From Phoronis australis (lineage: Eukaryota; Phoronida; Phoronidae), in contig NMRA01000401.1 of NCBI GenBank assembly GCA_002633005.1, positions 271,827 to 331,826 of the forward strand: a stretch of DNA of 60,000 nt. The letters run 5' to 3'. Position numbers and translations under genes: made by a program. Below are positions 1 through 11,612 of the stretch, in pieces; within the stretch, counting starts at the first letter, position 1; each line of letters opens with the position of its first letter. The notes below the pieces were generated by a model. It was not told the DNA's origin. It did not search any database and saw nothing but the letters and a program-made list of their open reading frames with translations.

Positions 1-766
1 ATGGACTCTTTCGGAAATTGGTGGTCAGGGCCGATCGCTCCGCCCCTAGTTTTATTGAATATTATCTAGGTGTAATTTTTTGCCAATTTTAAACTGGTTG
101 ATAAAACAGCCAAAAGAGAAGCCATGCATCTTCAGTAGTTGACAAGCGAAAAATTTTTGAACGGTTCCTGAGGACGAAAACTGAGATATTGCTTCCATAT
201 TGTCTAGTTTTCTCAACGTGGGTCCATTTTTTAGGACATGAAGGTCCTGACGTCACGTTTCTCAGCGAATGAAAAAAATCATATTCCACCATCAGTAGAG
301 AATCGATAATGAAATCAAGTAATCTCTGCTCTCGACTGTCAATAGACATGGAAAAATAGAAATCGTCCCGTAGTTTTGTCTCCCGCTTAAATTTAAAGTG
401 AGGCCTATCCCCTCTGGACCCACCCCCCCTGGATTCGCTTATGTTTCTATAAATATGTGACCCGAGCCATGCATGCAATTTGGCCGCAAGAGCCCCCGTG
501 GAGTTCATGCTTCAAATCGGGGGGTGCTCTTTCAATCTGCCTATATTTCCCGTAAATCTTGCATGCAAAACACACCTAAAAGTGTACCAGTGTAACCATG
601 ATCGCGGCACTTTCTGTTCTAAATGAAGTCAAGAGTATCGAATTCTTTATTTAAACAACCGTGTCAACACCGGTGTATGTAAACTGCTTCTGCTTTATGG
701 CGGAGGTTGCACTCATAATGACGTGGTGTAAAGTCTCTGTGGTAGACTTTCGAAGGCGTAAGAACC

Positions 767-812
767 GCCTCCCGTTCAGTAACGCTAGGACCTCGCTTCG
801 CGAGATATCGCC
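767..812 (+). repeat. Family 5 left-end fragment
   Basis: CCTCCCGTTCAGTAACGCTA-GGACCTCGC is nearly identical to the left end of the copy at 41678. The remainder is absent. Confidence 0.55.
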
Positions 813-867
813 ATTTATTACAAGCCAGCGAAGCACGTGGTCGCACTGTTACTTTATTCTTGTGCCA

Positions 868-1010
868 GGGGTGGATCCAGGATTTTGAGTTGGGGGGGGG
901 CATGGTAGAGTATTAGCCAGCATTTTGCCCGTCAGACATTCGCACCCCCCGAACTGTCTAATGGAATCTGGGAGAATTTTAGGGGGCCCCCCTCTAAATT
1001 TGCCACTGTG
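868..1010 (+). repeat. MITE-like repeat, family 1 (GGCGGATCC ends), copy 1
   Basis: Begins GGGGTGGATCCAGGATTTTG, has a G-run, then CATTTTGCCCGTCAGACATTCGCACC, ATGGAATCTGGGAGAATTTTAG and a C-run, and ends AAATTTGCCACTG. The ends are inverted repeats (CAGNGGCGGAT type). The same ordered blocks recur at about 21774, 30354, 45963 (reverse) and 53708 (reverse). Confidence 0.75.
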
Positions 1011-1630
1011 TGCAGCCGCCTTTTTAAAGAAAATGTAGTCTGGGGCCGAATTGATGAACTTTCAGATTCACAACATGTGTAGAAGCAGAAGCATGTCAAA
1101 TTCATTGAACATGTTTGTATTGCATACCCCGTTACCTTAAAACTACGTCAGACCTGCGATACCCCAAAACAAAACTTAATATTTAGAGAGCGCAAATTGA
1201 CCACTAACTGTACAACACTACCGAAGCTCCCGAACACAATCACGAAACATTTGCTTTTCAGTAGCGTGCTTCTGCCGGAAAAGGAAAACAACCATGTTTG
1301 TTTCAGCAAAACAAAATGTTGATAATAAAACCCATTGGCACGAGGGGGGGTGGTGGCCCCTCCGTTAGACGGCCCATCGATAGAAGGGACAAGCCACCGA
1401 CTCGGCGTTTTGCCCACTTAGATATTCTCGCCTAGTCGAGTATTTTGTCCGAGGAAACTTCTCGACACATAGGCGGATTTAGGGGGGGGCCCAGGGGGCC
1501 CGGGCCCCCCCTTGGCTGCCGCAAAAAAATAAAACAGTAAGAGCGTAGGGAAATGGTGAGTTTATTAATTAACCCCGGTAATTAAAATTATACGGATGAA
1601 AAAGATTTAAATGTGTGCAGTTTTAGTGTT

Positions 1631-1886
1631 NNNNNNNNNNNNNNNNNNNNNNNNNNNNNNNNNNNNNNNNNNNNNNNNNNNNNNNNNNNNNNNNNNNNNN
1701 NNNNNNNNNNNNNNNNNNNNNNNNNNNNNNNNNNNNNNNNNNNNNNNNNNNNNNNNNNNNNNNNNNNNNNNNNNNNNNNNNNNNNNNNNNNNNNNNNNNN
1801 NNNNNNNNNNNNNNNNNNNNNNNNNNNNNNNNNNNNNNNNNNNNNNNNNNNNNNNNNNNNNNNNNNNNNNNNNNNNNNNNNNNNNN
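1631..1886. other. Assembly gap (256 N)
   Basis: A run of N's. It lies inside the segment bounded by hAT-like ends at about 1469 and 2387, so the gap probably reflects repeat content. Single N's also occur at 7670 and 11613. Confidence 0.99.
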
Positions 1887-2071
1887 GTCATTGCCAACAC
1901 GAAAAACGGATTTGGTCTTTTGGGCATTTTAAGACTATTTTAAATACGACAAATTTGTTAAGAATTGATGGCACAAAACGTGTAATAAGCATTACAAAAA
2001 GAAGTAGGTTTCGCGCGCAAACGCTGTGGACCATAAACAAGTAGGTCTCTTAATTTGAGTTTACTAGCTAA

Positions 2072-2140
2072 GTCGTGGTGGTGTAGTGGTAACGCACGCG
2101 CGCTCTGTGCGCAAGGTTGTGAGTTCGAGTCTTTGGTACT
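2072..2140 (+). repeat. tRNA-like sequence (degenerate tRNA or SINE head)
   Basis: An A-box-like TGGTGTAGTGG (2079-2089) and a B-box GTTCGAGTC (2123-2131) have normal tRNA spacing, with a GC-rich anticodon-arm-like block between them. The acceptor ends do not pair and the anticodon stem is imperfect, so an intact tRNA is unlikely. Confidence 0.5.
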
Positions 2141-3261
2141 TGCAGCTTTTCCTGTTTGACACGTTCTCCGTGTTTTTTGCCTTTTTTTCTTGGTTAATAC
2201 TTCAGGAATCAAGGAAAATACTTGATTTTTAGAGGTCAAAACAGAAAAATTTCCTGGGCAAACCCCCCTCCCGACCTCCCCCCATTCGGTGCTATGTGCA
2301 TCTACAATCGTGGTTCAGTTTGCGCAAATGCTTCCAGCCGGACAAAATGTTGGGCCCCCCCCTTGTGATATCCTAGATCCGCCACTGCCGACAGGTCGTG
2401 TTTTGGCGGGTTTGTGCGGATATAATAAAGCAATGACAAGGGCGGGGACAGAGGTGTGGTGAAAATGCCGAACTAAGTACGCTTTGTCATCATTTGGCAT
2501 TGTCTTGTTGCTTTGTTCCGCATTTTAAATGCTTGGCGGCATCCACTACCCATCCTACCTATTGTGTGGAAGGTATCCGTTCCCCGAATTTTTATTTTGT
2601 GTGGTAGCGGAGACGTGAATGAATCCGTGAACGAGTCTTATTCTTCATGTCACGTAGAGTCTCGTGTACGCTTAGCGTTTGCCTTTGCATTGTGATTATA
2701 TTATCAAAGGGTAATTTTGAATTGTTACCGTCTTACGACTACAGTTTTGTAACGCACAATTACTAATGTATGCGTTATGTTAGAATAGCAACATAACGGA
2801 AGTTACTGTAGTTCAATTGATTTTTTGTCACTGAAGTTGCAGAGCTAATTGTCATTTTCCAAAGACAAGCTATATTGTTACATTTTTTCCAAATGACTGT
2901 ACACTAGAAACTATCGTTAGCCTACGAAATAGTTTTTCTTTACTTTGCTATTGGGAAACTTGGAAAAATCAAATTTCCACTCCACTGCATACTAAATACG
3001 TGAAGATATATCGCATGCTGTGAAATTAAAAATAATGTTATTGTTAAAACTGCCATACCATAAATTTTCAGTAACGTTTTGCTCTCGAAGGTTGTGATGT
3101 CGACTGCATCAAAAATTACATGTTCACGATAGCAAGGGCGACGCGACCCAACCGAGATGTATGCTTTGCGTGAAGGCTTTAGGCACTTCTTGGGCGATGC
3201 AGCACTGAAAAAAAGTGGGGGCTATGCCCCTCAGCAACCCTGTGGTGCACCGTCAATAGAC

Positions 3262-3329
3262 CATGGGCGGCGTAGCATTGTAAAAAGTGGGGCTATAGCC
3301 CCCCAGCTCCCTATGGTGCGCCGCCCATG
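3262..3329. repeat. Foldback repeat, family 3 (CATGGGCGGCG ends), with a half copy upstream
   Basis: CATGGGCGGCG at 3262 pairs with CGCCGCCCATG ending at 3329, enclosing AAAAAGTGGGGCTATAGCCC and a CCCAGCTCCCTATGGTG block. A second unit lacking its left end lies just upstream (about 3206-3262), so the element is partly tandem. A related copy is at 37185. Confidence 0.7.
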
Positions 3330-3472
3330 CACTTGTCCGGTTTAGTAAACAAGATGAGTTTTTAATAACCAATTGTTTCGAAGCTTTAACGACTGGAGAC
3401 AGATTACAGCTGCATTTTTTCTCTGTTTAGCTATCTAAAAATGAACATCGAATTAACTGCCCGTTATTCTCA

Positions 3473-3600
3473 CAAGGTCCGTCTCATAATATTCGTTACC
3501 GCGATAGGATTCTATTTCCGTAACGTTACAACAAAGGAACATCGAAACCCTCAGCTACACAACGCTAGGGTTTATTGGGCACGACCGATCCTTAAATTTG
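3473..3600 (-). repeat. Family 6 repeat copy (reverse)
   Basis: On the minus strand the blocks CCCAATAAACCCTAGCG, GGGTTTCGATGTTCC and GTAACGTTACGGAAATAG, then GAATATTATGAGACGGAC, follow the same order as the right half of the element at 37883-38105. Confidence 0.5.
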
Positions 3601-3689
3601 AGAATTCGCGTTGCTGTGACCTGAGTTACCCGGCGACCATTCATTCTGCAACAATTAAAGATCGGATGAGCGTGGCAGTGTTTTTAAAC

Positions 3690-3933
3690 ATGCGCGCACC
3701 CAGGGGCTCGAACGAGCAGCCCACCCCATTTGGCGAAGTGGGCAAAAAGGTCCGCCTCAGAGAAACAAAAAGTCCGAAAAAACGAGACATAAGTCCACAG
3801 CAATTCGGCGCGAATACGCAATCCATAGGTTTGAACATAATATCCTGTTTTTTAGTGCCCGTTTTTTCTGTATCAGGTCCACATATTGAAAAATTCGAGC
3901 CCCCCTACATTTTAGGCTGAGTGCGTGCATGTT
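3690..3933 (+). repeat. MITE-like repeat, family 2 (CATGCGCGCACCCAG ends), copy 1
   Basis: The left end ACATGCGCGCACCCAG and right end CTGAGTGCGTGCATGT are inverted repeats flanked by TTAA-like sequence (a possible target duplication). Internal blocks are GTGGGCAAAAAGGTCCGCC, CAGAGAAACAAAAAGTCC, AATTCGGCGCGAATACGCA and AGGTCCACATATTGAAAAAT. Confidence 0.75.
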
Positions 3934-3939
3934 AAACCA

Positions 3940-6700
3940 GTGATGAAGAGGTTGGGATTCTGTGAATCTGTGGCAATTGGTGATGATAGCTGCCTACGGA
4001 CTTGATTTCGGAATTCAATACCTAATAGATTGCCATATTATATAATGCTATGATATTCCAATTAAGTAACATTTTAGTTTGCACTTAAACTTGATATTAA
4101 GTTCTCTATAACGACAACAGCTAAGCAATATATTGTCGTTAAGTAGATCAAAGACGCGCCATCAATGACGAGGCGCACATAAAACGAGGTTCATACCCAA
4201 CGCTACGTGTTTTATGCAACACTGTCGAAGAGCAACACTTGTCGATAAAGAAACCTAATATCCGCTGTTGATTTTGATCCCAGGGCATTACATCATAATT
4301 GTCAAATAGAACCTATCGTTTTGCTATAGATTGTCCACTTTGTGAAGCGCCGCATTGGTGACACTGTCTCGTGGAAAACTTCTCAAAAGACGAAAACAGT
4401 AACGTCTGGGTATTATTTCTAATAACAGCTTATGCGGATTAACCACGATTGCGATATGGAAGTACCAATAACGCTTTATGAATGTGTATATTGTTGGTTT
4501 AGGATGAAACCTTCTGAAACTACTTTGTGTATTCTGTATACAAACGTGGCTCAGTGCGTGTCTTTTCATCGTCACGTCTTAAGGCATTAGTCGTTACAAT
4601 AAACTGGGGCCTACAAGAGCTACAATCGGTATTTTCACAAACTACTTACGTTGTAATGTTTGTTCCAGTTATAACAATATAGAGTTGTTCAAAACCGCTC
4701 TTGGGACCGATCGATGGTCTTTTCACCTTAAAATCCGGGGCCAATTAGTGGTTTGCACTTACTCGTCATCTAACTCGATAGCCTTGCATAATGAGGATAA
4801 CACGGCGATCAGTCGTTGAAAAACCTAAAGAAGGGCGAAAAACAATTCGTTATACAAAAGATGTATTTCATGACTATTTAAGCAAAATTCATTGGTAGCC
4901 TGATCGTGAATTAAGATTTTACCTCTGAATGCATGAGAAATAAACGGACAAATATTCAAAACATGTCTAGTTGAGAAATATGTTGATACGCGTAAGCATT
5001 TTGTGTGGCGTCACCCCACAGTTAAAATAACACACTAGGTTTTAAGACAAAAAAAATGTTTCAGCCATGTACCCCTAATACTAAGACAACTGACGCTGGA
5101 AAACCAACACGAAAAATATAAGCACACCCTCTTATAAGAACTTATATTATCAGACAGTAGTAATACGTAAAAGAGTTGAAGCTAACATTAGATTTTATAG
5201 TAAAACGAAACTTTGACAAATAATAATGGAAATTATAGTAAGCGAGTACAACCTAAATTAAAGTTGCTAGGTATTGTATTTGGAAGCGAACCGTGATCTT
5301 CGGCCCGGGGACAAAAAACTCACATGTCCTTGCATTGCTCTGACAATTATCGCGGATCAGATTTTCCAGGAACCCCGATTATTTCAGGCTTGCATTGGTT
5401 ATGCAACAAATTGAGTGCAACAATGAAGTACTCTGCGCATTAATTGAAACTATAGCGGAAGAGAATTTTTGGTAAATGGTGATATTTAGTTTTGTGACAT
5501 CGAAGTATAACTACAACACTTGCGGTTCCCAAGCTTGTCGGCGATACGACAACAAAATTGAAATTAAACCGATTTTTTGTACACACGTTGTGCTTTGAAA
5601 TGAATCATAACCTTTGACCTGGAAACAGGAAATACCTTAAGCCGCATAATTTACCTACCGTTCGGCGTTCTCATCAGTGCCAAACCTTAACGCCAACGGC
5701 ATTAGCGCCATTTTCGTATTACTAGCGAAACCACAAAAGAATAATGACTTGTTCACAAAACGCATTGTTTTACACTTCGATGCACAACGGGTTCTGGAAT
5801 TTAAGGGCAGGTGTAGACGCATTATTTTGTTTTAACGCACCGCATTCACTACCAGGCTCAGTATTAATTGCCAATATCTTGTTTGTTGTTTGTCGTTAAG
5901 CCAGCGTCATCAGTGATTCATTGCGTGTCATTATACGCCACACCCGTCGTTAATCCCAGGTGTAAACAATAACAACAATAAGGGTTTCATCGTTGCTCAG
6001 GTGTTAAAAGTGCAATTGCTCGCCGCTATTTACGGCGGAATGCATTCGTCACGAGTCGGGTCGTAGAATTTTAACGCAACACTTTGTTCACTGTAATTCC
6101 ACCACAATGCTTTATTTACTGTTGATGTTTGCAAAAGAACAACAGTGCAAAGCATTTTCCTGAGGATTAAGTAAAAGTAAATGAAGGTAAACCATTCATA
6201 ACCGCATTTTACCTGATGCGTATTGTCCTGGATGTGTTGGTCAAACCAATTATATCCTTAATAATATTTTCACAACTGTTGACACATAACAAGGAATTTC
6301 ATTTGTTGAGTGTTTTGTTTACACTTAAGAAGTGCCGTGAAGTAACTTATTTCCAGGTTCCTCAAGACTTGCGTGAGGCCACGTCAGTAATATTTCGTGA
6401 ACCACAGGATATGCAGAGATCAAACGAGTCAGAACAATACTGCGAATGCGGTGCACAATAATTACTGTCTTGAAACTTTTGATAGGTGTTGATAAATACT
6501 AAAATCACACCCCAGGATAATGCTGCCTCAAACTCTGCGTCACAAGTCACTCTGTGACGACATTGTTCGAGTTATCTCCCGCTGTCTACGCACGCGGTAG
6601 TAATTTGGTCCCCAGAGGGCCCACGCTCTTACGCCGCGAGGTCATCTCCCAATCCATCGAGGGGTCTGTAAAAGATGATAGGCTGTAGCAAAAGTGGGCA
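3940..6700. other. Intergenic, nothing recognised
   Basis: AT-rich sequence with only short open frames in all phases. No repeat from the families above, tRNA or domain was seen. Confidence 0.5.
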
Positions 6701-6707
6701 ATGATCA

Positions 6708-6797
6708 GATCTAACGTGCCCGCATTTTGAGAACCTTTTTTCTCCACTTAATAACGGGCATCGAACTCAGGTTCTCAAAATACGATCACGTCATATT
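6708..6797 (+). repeat. Hairpin repeat, family 4 (TTTTGAGAACC stem), copy 1
   Basis: CTAACGTGCCCGCATTTTGA-GAACC is matched by GGTTCTCAAAATACGATCAC on the right, around a CTCCACTTAATAACGGGCATC loop. The element is about 90 bp. Confidence 0.7.
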
Positions 6798-6799
6798 CT

Positions 6800-9700
6800 G
6801 CTATTGTCGCAAAAGCCGACCATGCCAATATTCTTCGGTCATTTTTCATGTATGTTGCCCTACGGTGTCAAAAGTACTACAATCAACCCTTGAAATGATA
6901 CGGACAATTCTACAGAACGTCATTATAGACTACCATACACTACCACGGCAGTGCGGAATACCAACAGGCGGTCCCACGCTTTTCTGCAATCTAAGGGGGC
7001 ACCGTGATGTCAATAGTTCTTTTAGCCACGACTGAATTTACCTCCCCAATTCCATTAAAAATGAACGACTGTTGGGTTGGGTGGTCATTTTGAGTTTAGT
7101 GCAACGTGAAGGTAAGTTACGAACTGCGCACCGACTGAGTCTCTTCTGTTTAAAGGCACTATTTCCGCTTCATTTTTGTTAAAAACTTCATGAAACGGAT
7201 CTTTACGCAAACACTTTTATTCGAAACCTAAGCCCAAATAATAGCCTTCGCCATGGCATCGAATTTTTTTATAATGAACTGAATTTAATACAGATTTTTT
7301 TAGCTTAATTTTTCATTTTTTGTGGTGCACCAAGAAATAAATGGATGCCGGACGAAGTGTCAATCGAAAATTCGAGTGTCGAATATGAACTTGGAGTTTC
7401 GGTGAATCTCAAGATCGTATACAGGCCTACGTGAACTCGGAATACCCACTCAAATAATCACGTTCAAGCTACTATAATTAGTTAACGGGTGAAATAAGTG
7501 CTTTTGGAACCAATAATTACAGAAATTCGCTACATAGAACAAAATATTCACCAGATTTCTTTAATGTGTACTTAATTAAGAGCTCACGCTTACGCGATCT
7601 TCAGATTAAGCAAAATTCAAGTTCACGCATACCAAACAAGTAATGGCAGGCGTTCGGTATAAGATAGGTNTGATGAATCCGACATTGACTAATTTTTGTC
7701 CAGTCGTGGTCTTTCTTAAACATTTACTGCCAAAAGCGGCGGACGTTGAGTGTTCGCAAGAAAGTCACGTCCCCAATCTCAGGCTTCACACACTTCAGAT
7801 ATATAAAAAGTCTGCCGTCAGGTATAAACCCACGTTTCTCACGATTTCTATAATGTGCAGGGTTTTGACAGTCTAGACGCACTGTCTCTCAGCCATAATA
7901 ATCGCATGCGAATGGTGGCTTTTGGGTGAACGCTTTTGGTGTATTTTACTTGCTTCAAGTGGCCGGTTACATTTACGTAGTCGTAAAAGATTCAATTCGG
8001 AATCAGATTTAATGAAATTAACTTGTAGCACATTTTTGAAGTCTTTGAATCAAATGCTTCAAAACCCCCTACCCTGCCCGCTCTTCATATTTTCAGTTTC
8101 GTATGTCCACCTGTGGAATTAGAGGTGAATCTGAACCACGAACCCGTTTTATTCAAGTCAAAACCAGCAAAGAAAACTGTTGAATGTCACCTGTACAATT
8201 TTGTGAACAGTCCAGGACGAAAGTGAAAGTTTCCGACGCATCTCCAGATTTTTTTTATTTAAGTCGCCTTCTGAATCTGCTTTATTGTTTCGATAAAAAC
8301 TGAAACCCTGTTGACTTAAATGTAAATGGATTGCATTTAGCAAAACTTAAGACACGCCTGTTTCCTCTAGTGCTGCGACACCTATCGGGCACTAATAGTC
8401 TCACATTCAGCCCGAGTCTGGTGAACATACCCGACAACTCTTTCTCCACTGGCTATTAAAGGATGGAGTCAACCGGTGTATTAATATCAGATGAGCATAA
8501 AAAGTGTGCGTTTTCAGCCTTCGATCGTTGTAACTTAATTAGTCATATTGAAGATGATAAACGCGGGCTGTGATTCACCATGCGCACTGCTTACAGCGTC
8601 CCTCGAGCACAGAACACTGCCAGGTTTACAGAACAGCAGTGCTTCTATTTCCGTGTCTCATATAAAGGTTAGCCAAAAGGGCGCGACGTGAATTTGAAAT
8701 CATTAAGAAGCAACAGCAAAGATATTTGGAAATAAGACAGTTCGAAAGATATAAGCATACACGTTCATATCAGATTGTAGCCAAGTATGGTAAAATGGCC
8801 CAGTGCTAAAGGAGGTTGGGTGTGAGACTAGCTGTCTGTGTCCAAACGTCAAGTTGCACATGGGAAATTGGCTCCAGGGAATCTTTGTTTTACCATTTGT
8901 GCAAATACTAGAACCAGTGTATCAGGCTTACTAGTATTAAACCCCCATAGGACTACATGGTCAAGGTAAAATAGGCAACTAAGTCAAGTTTACTGTGAAT
9001 AAACCCAGTAGCCACAAAATCAATCAGGTTAACGCTTAACTTGTAGTGCGAAAGCACCACAAGACCTTAGGAGCGATCATTAAAGATGGCGCTGTAGGCA
9101 GATTTCGACGCCACATTCAAAAGTCAGTGACCGAATGATCGATTGTAAATTAAAGAATAGCATGGTGAATAGATAAGTGAAGATTAGTTTGAGAAACCTT
9201 GATGTCGATGGACCACAGTACTCTTAAATACCACAATACCCGGGACTATAATAAGATTACCCCCAAGACAGTGTCTAACCTTTGTATCAGTGGTCGTAAA
9301 CGCGGACAGGATAAAATTAATAAGGTATGCAGCTGTTAGTCCATAGAGAATTAATTTGCCTACTTTTCTTGCGAAAAGACGAGAATTTATGAATTGTTAC
9401 CAGGTGTGCTAAGGCGAGTTAAATTATTAAATTTAATTATTCTTGCATTCAAGAGCGGTCTATAAGAACACTACATGCTTAATCTCGGTCAAGACGAGAT
9501 AACAATTGTTCGCACGTTATTTGTAGGCCTACCCGAGGGAAGATATACCTATTACGCTTACCGAAGCAATATCACAGCTTTGGCGAGAGAAGGCTTTTGG
9601 CGTTCAAACCCTACCGTATCTCTCTGAAGTATATATTAATACCAGTCTTCTTGTTATTTGATATACTGTGATATATTTATAGGAAATGTTTGTTACAAAC

Positions 9701-10270
9701 GGTGACCGTCTTTACATACGAAGAATCAACGCATGGATTTCAATAGGGTGAAACACGACGAAAAAAATTGCAAACAAACAAAATTTGTGATAACGGGTAA
9801 ACGACATTCCTTATCTAAAAACATAAAAAGGGATGAGTAATCGTCTTTTGCAAGTTTTCAAATCAAATAAATGATTTTCAAGAGTACGCAACAAACAATC
9901 AATAAAAAAATACGAATCTTTTCTACCGCACAACAATTTTAAATTTAATACCTACGCTGCGGGGACAACTTGGCTTCTTCGACTGGTTCGAATGAATAAA
10001 ATTCAACATTGTGTTCGTCGTGTACACGTGTACAACCGATATTTCTCAGATGTGACTAAAATAAAACATGACCATGTCATTATTATTTTGTTATACCTTT
10101 CTATAATATGACATTTCCATATGGTGACATATCCCATTCACGTGTTACCACAGGGCGCAGTTCATCCCACTGCGAATTTACAAACTTTCTATACCAATAT
10201 CTCAATTTAGGCATATAGATGATTGTTGCAAAATGAATTTGTTAAACCGGTTTAGTTGAATTTCAGGTTA
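6800..10270. other. Intergenic, nothing recognised
   Basis: Only short frames without protein signatures; one N at 7670. Confidence 0.5.
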
Positions 10271-10272
10271 TG

Positions 10273-10370
10273 GGCTGATATAACGTGCCCGAATTTTGAG
10301 AACCAGTTTTCTCCAGTGAATAACGGGTATCAAACTTGTTGTCAAAATACGGTCACGTGCGGTTTGTTTA
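10273..10370 (+). repeat. Hairpin repeat, family 4, copy 2
   Basis: GCTGATATAACGTGCCCGAA, then TTTTGAGAACCAG, a loop CTCCAGTGAATAACGGGTATC, then TTGTTGTCAAAATACGGTCA. One stem base is changed (TTGTC for TTCTC). Confidence 0.7.
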
Positions 10371-11002
10371 TTCCAACACCCGCAATTCACCTTTACTAGT
10401 AGAAAAACATTCTGTGACTGACCTTAAGTTTTTGAACTGTAACAGATTTCTGAGCAAAGTTTCAGTAAAGACCGATTTATTGCGTCCCACCCATTGTATG
10501 TCAGCACTAAACCTTGATGCACAACAGGAAACTACTTGGCATCAGGAGGACGCACAGCGTAACAATTTTCAAAGTAGGAAAGTAGCGGTGTGGGCAAACT
10601 TAAAATCGTTCTCACGCGCAGCATTGTGGGTAAACAACGTAAAATCAGAGAGCGGTGAATTGCCTTTCCGGAAAGCAAACATTGTGTCGTAAAATAGTTC
10701 ATACATGACACTGGTTTTCACTGAAAAGTCATATTATAAAATATTGCTAAAAGAGGTGTTATGAATAAACAGTCATGTATTTGAAAACTCACTTCACTGA
10801 AATTTCAAAGGTCAGAGAAGTGTGAAGTATTTTTTCAGCCCCGGGTTTGCCCGTTGTAACAGTGATGAACTGCCGCACCTCGCCTCTGTCACCAGAAACC
10901 AAAATCCCCCCAACGCGCGTGCCAGGCTCACGAGAAAGGTGTCCCGCATGGACTATCCTGTAACAGAGCGCCACCTATACCTTTCGTAGCAAGTGAAAAG
11001 GT

Positions 11003-11612
11003 GTACGCATGGACGCGAGACTCGCTGGTTCCCTACGTGCCGCTAGGTGGTTAGTAGCCAGCACGCAGCTATCACTTAAATTTCCTCGGGAATTTTTTAC
11101 ACCGGCGTTTCTGATTGGCTAGTTGAATACTCAACAGGCAGTGCCTTACGCAAACAAACTGGCATGACTGATGGACTGAAGTGTAAATGTGTTCTGTTGT
11201 ACAGACAAATCGATGCTTAAAATGTATGTTCAGGAAATGTGAATCCCAGAAATTGTGGTTGCGCCTTTTCAGAACACATCTTTCTACTGTCGATGACTTT
11301 TGTTTTCGATACTGTCCTGTATTCATACAGTATGAATAACACATGGGTTAAATCGGCCACATATGTGTTTATAAGGTGTGTGCTTCAAGCACGCGGCTAT
11401 TAAACATCACTGCAGAAACGAAATAGTTGCTGCGACGACACTTGCATGACAAGGCTAAAAATCGTTCACAGTCCGCCATTTTTTCTCGGTGTTGTAAAGC
11501 TAAACAATGACTACTGAGGTTATATCAACCAGTGCTAAAGCGCGTGCCACTGCGTGATACTTGTGTGCTGGCTAGGCACGTAGCGCCGGACCAGCGAGGG
11601 ACGCGAGACAAA
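11003..11612. repeat. Long inverted-repeat pair (arms about 55 bp, spacing about 480 bp)
   Basis: The left arm (about 11016-11077) has CTCGCTGGTTCCCTACGTGC and AGCCAGCACGCAGCTATCAC. The right arm (about 11548-11605), reverse-complemented, has CTCGCTGGTCCGGCGCTACG-TGCC and AGCCAGCACACAAGTATCAC. This could be a TIR element or two opposed copies. The interior has no recognisable gene. Confidence 0.55.

Larger units (their letters stand above)
1469..2387. mobile_element. Possible hAT-like non-autonomous element (ends CAKWGGCGGATYTAGG) interrupted by an assembly gap
   Basis: The left end reads CATAGGCGGATTTAGG followed by G/C runs. The right end, read on the minus strand, is CAGTGGCGGATCTAGG preceded by G/C runs. 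These form a terminal inverted repeat of the CAGNGGCGGA type seen in hAT elements. Flanking 8-mers share CGACA (5 of 8 positions), a degraded possible 8-bp target duplication. No transposase frame is visible; the gap hides 256 bases. Confidence 0.45.

Noticed and set aside
89-508. 139-codon minus-strand open frame starting with ATG
   Set aside because: No domain, splice or polyA support. It includes a G/C-run of the kind found in local repeats, and its composition is like the flanking non-coding DNA.
1607-2044. Open frames spanning the N run on both strands
   Set aside because: They are open only because N's contain no stop codons.
3441-3920. 159-codon plus-strand open frame
   Set aside because: It runs through a family 6 repeat and a family 2 MITE.
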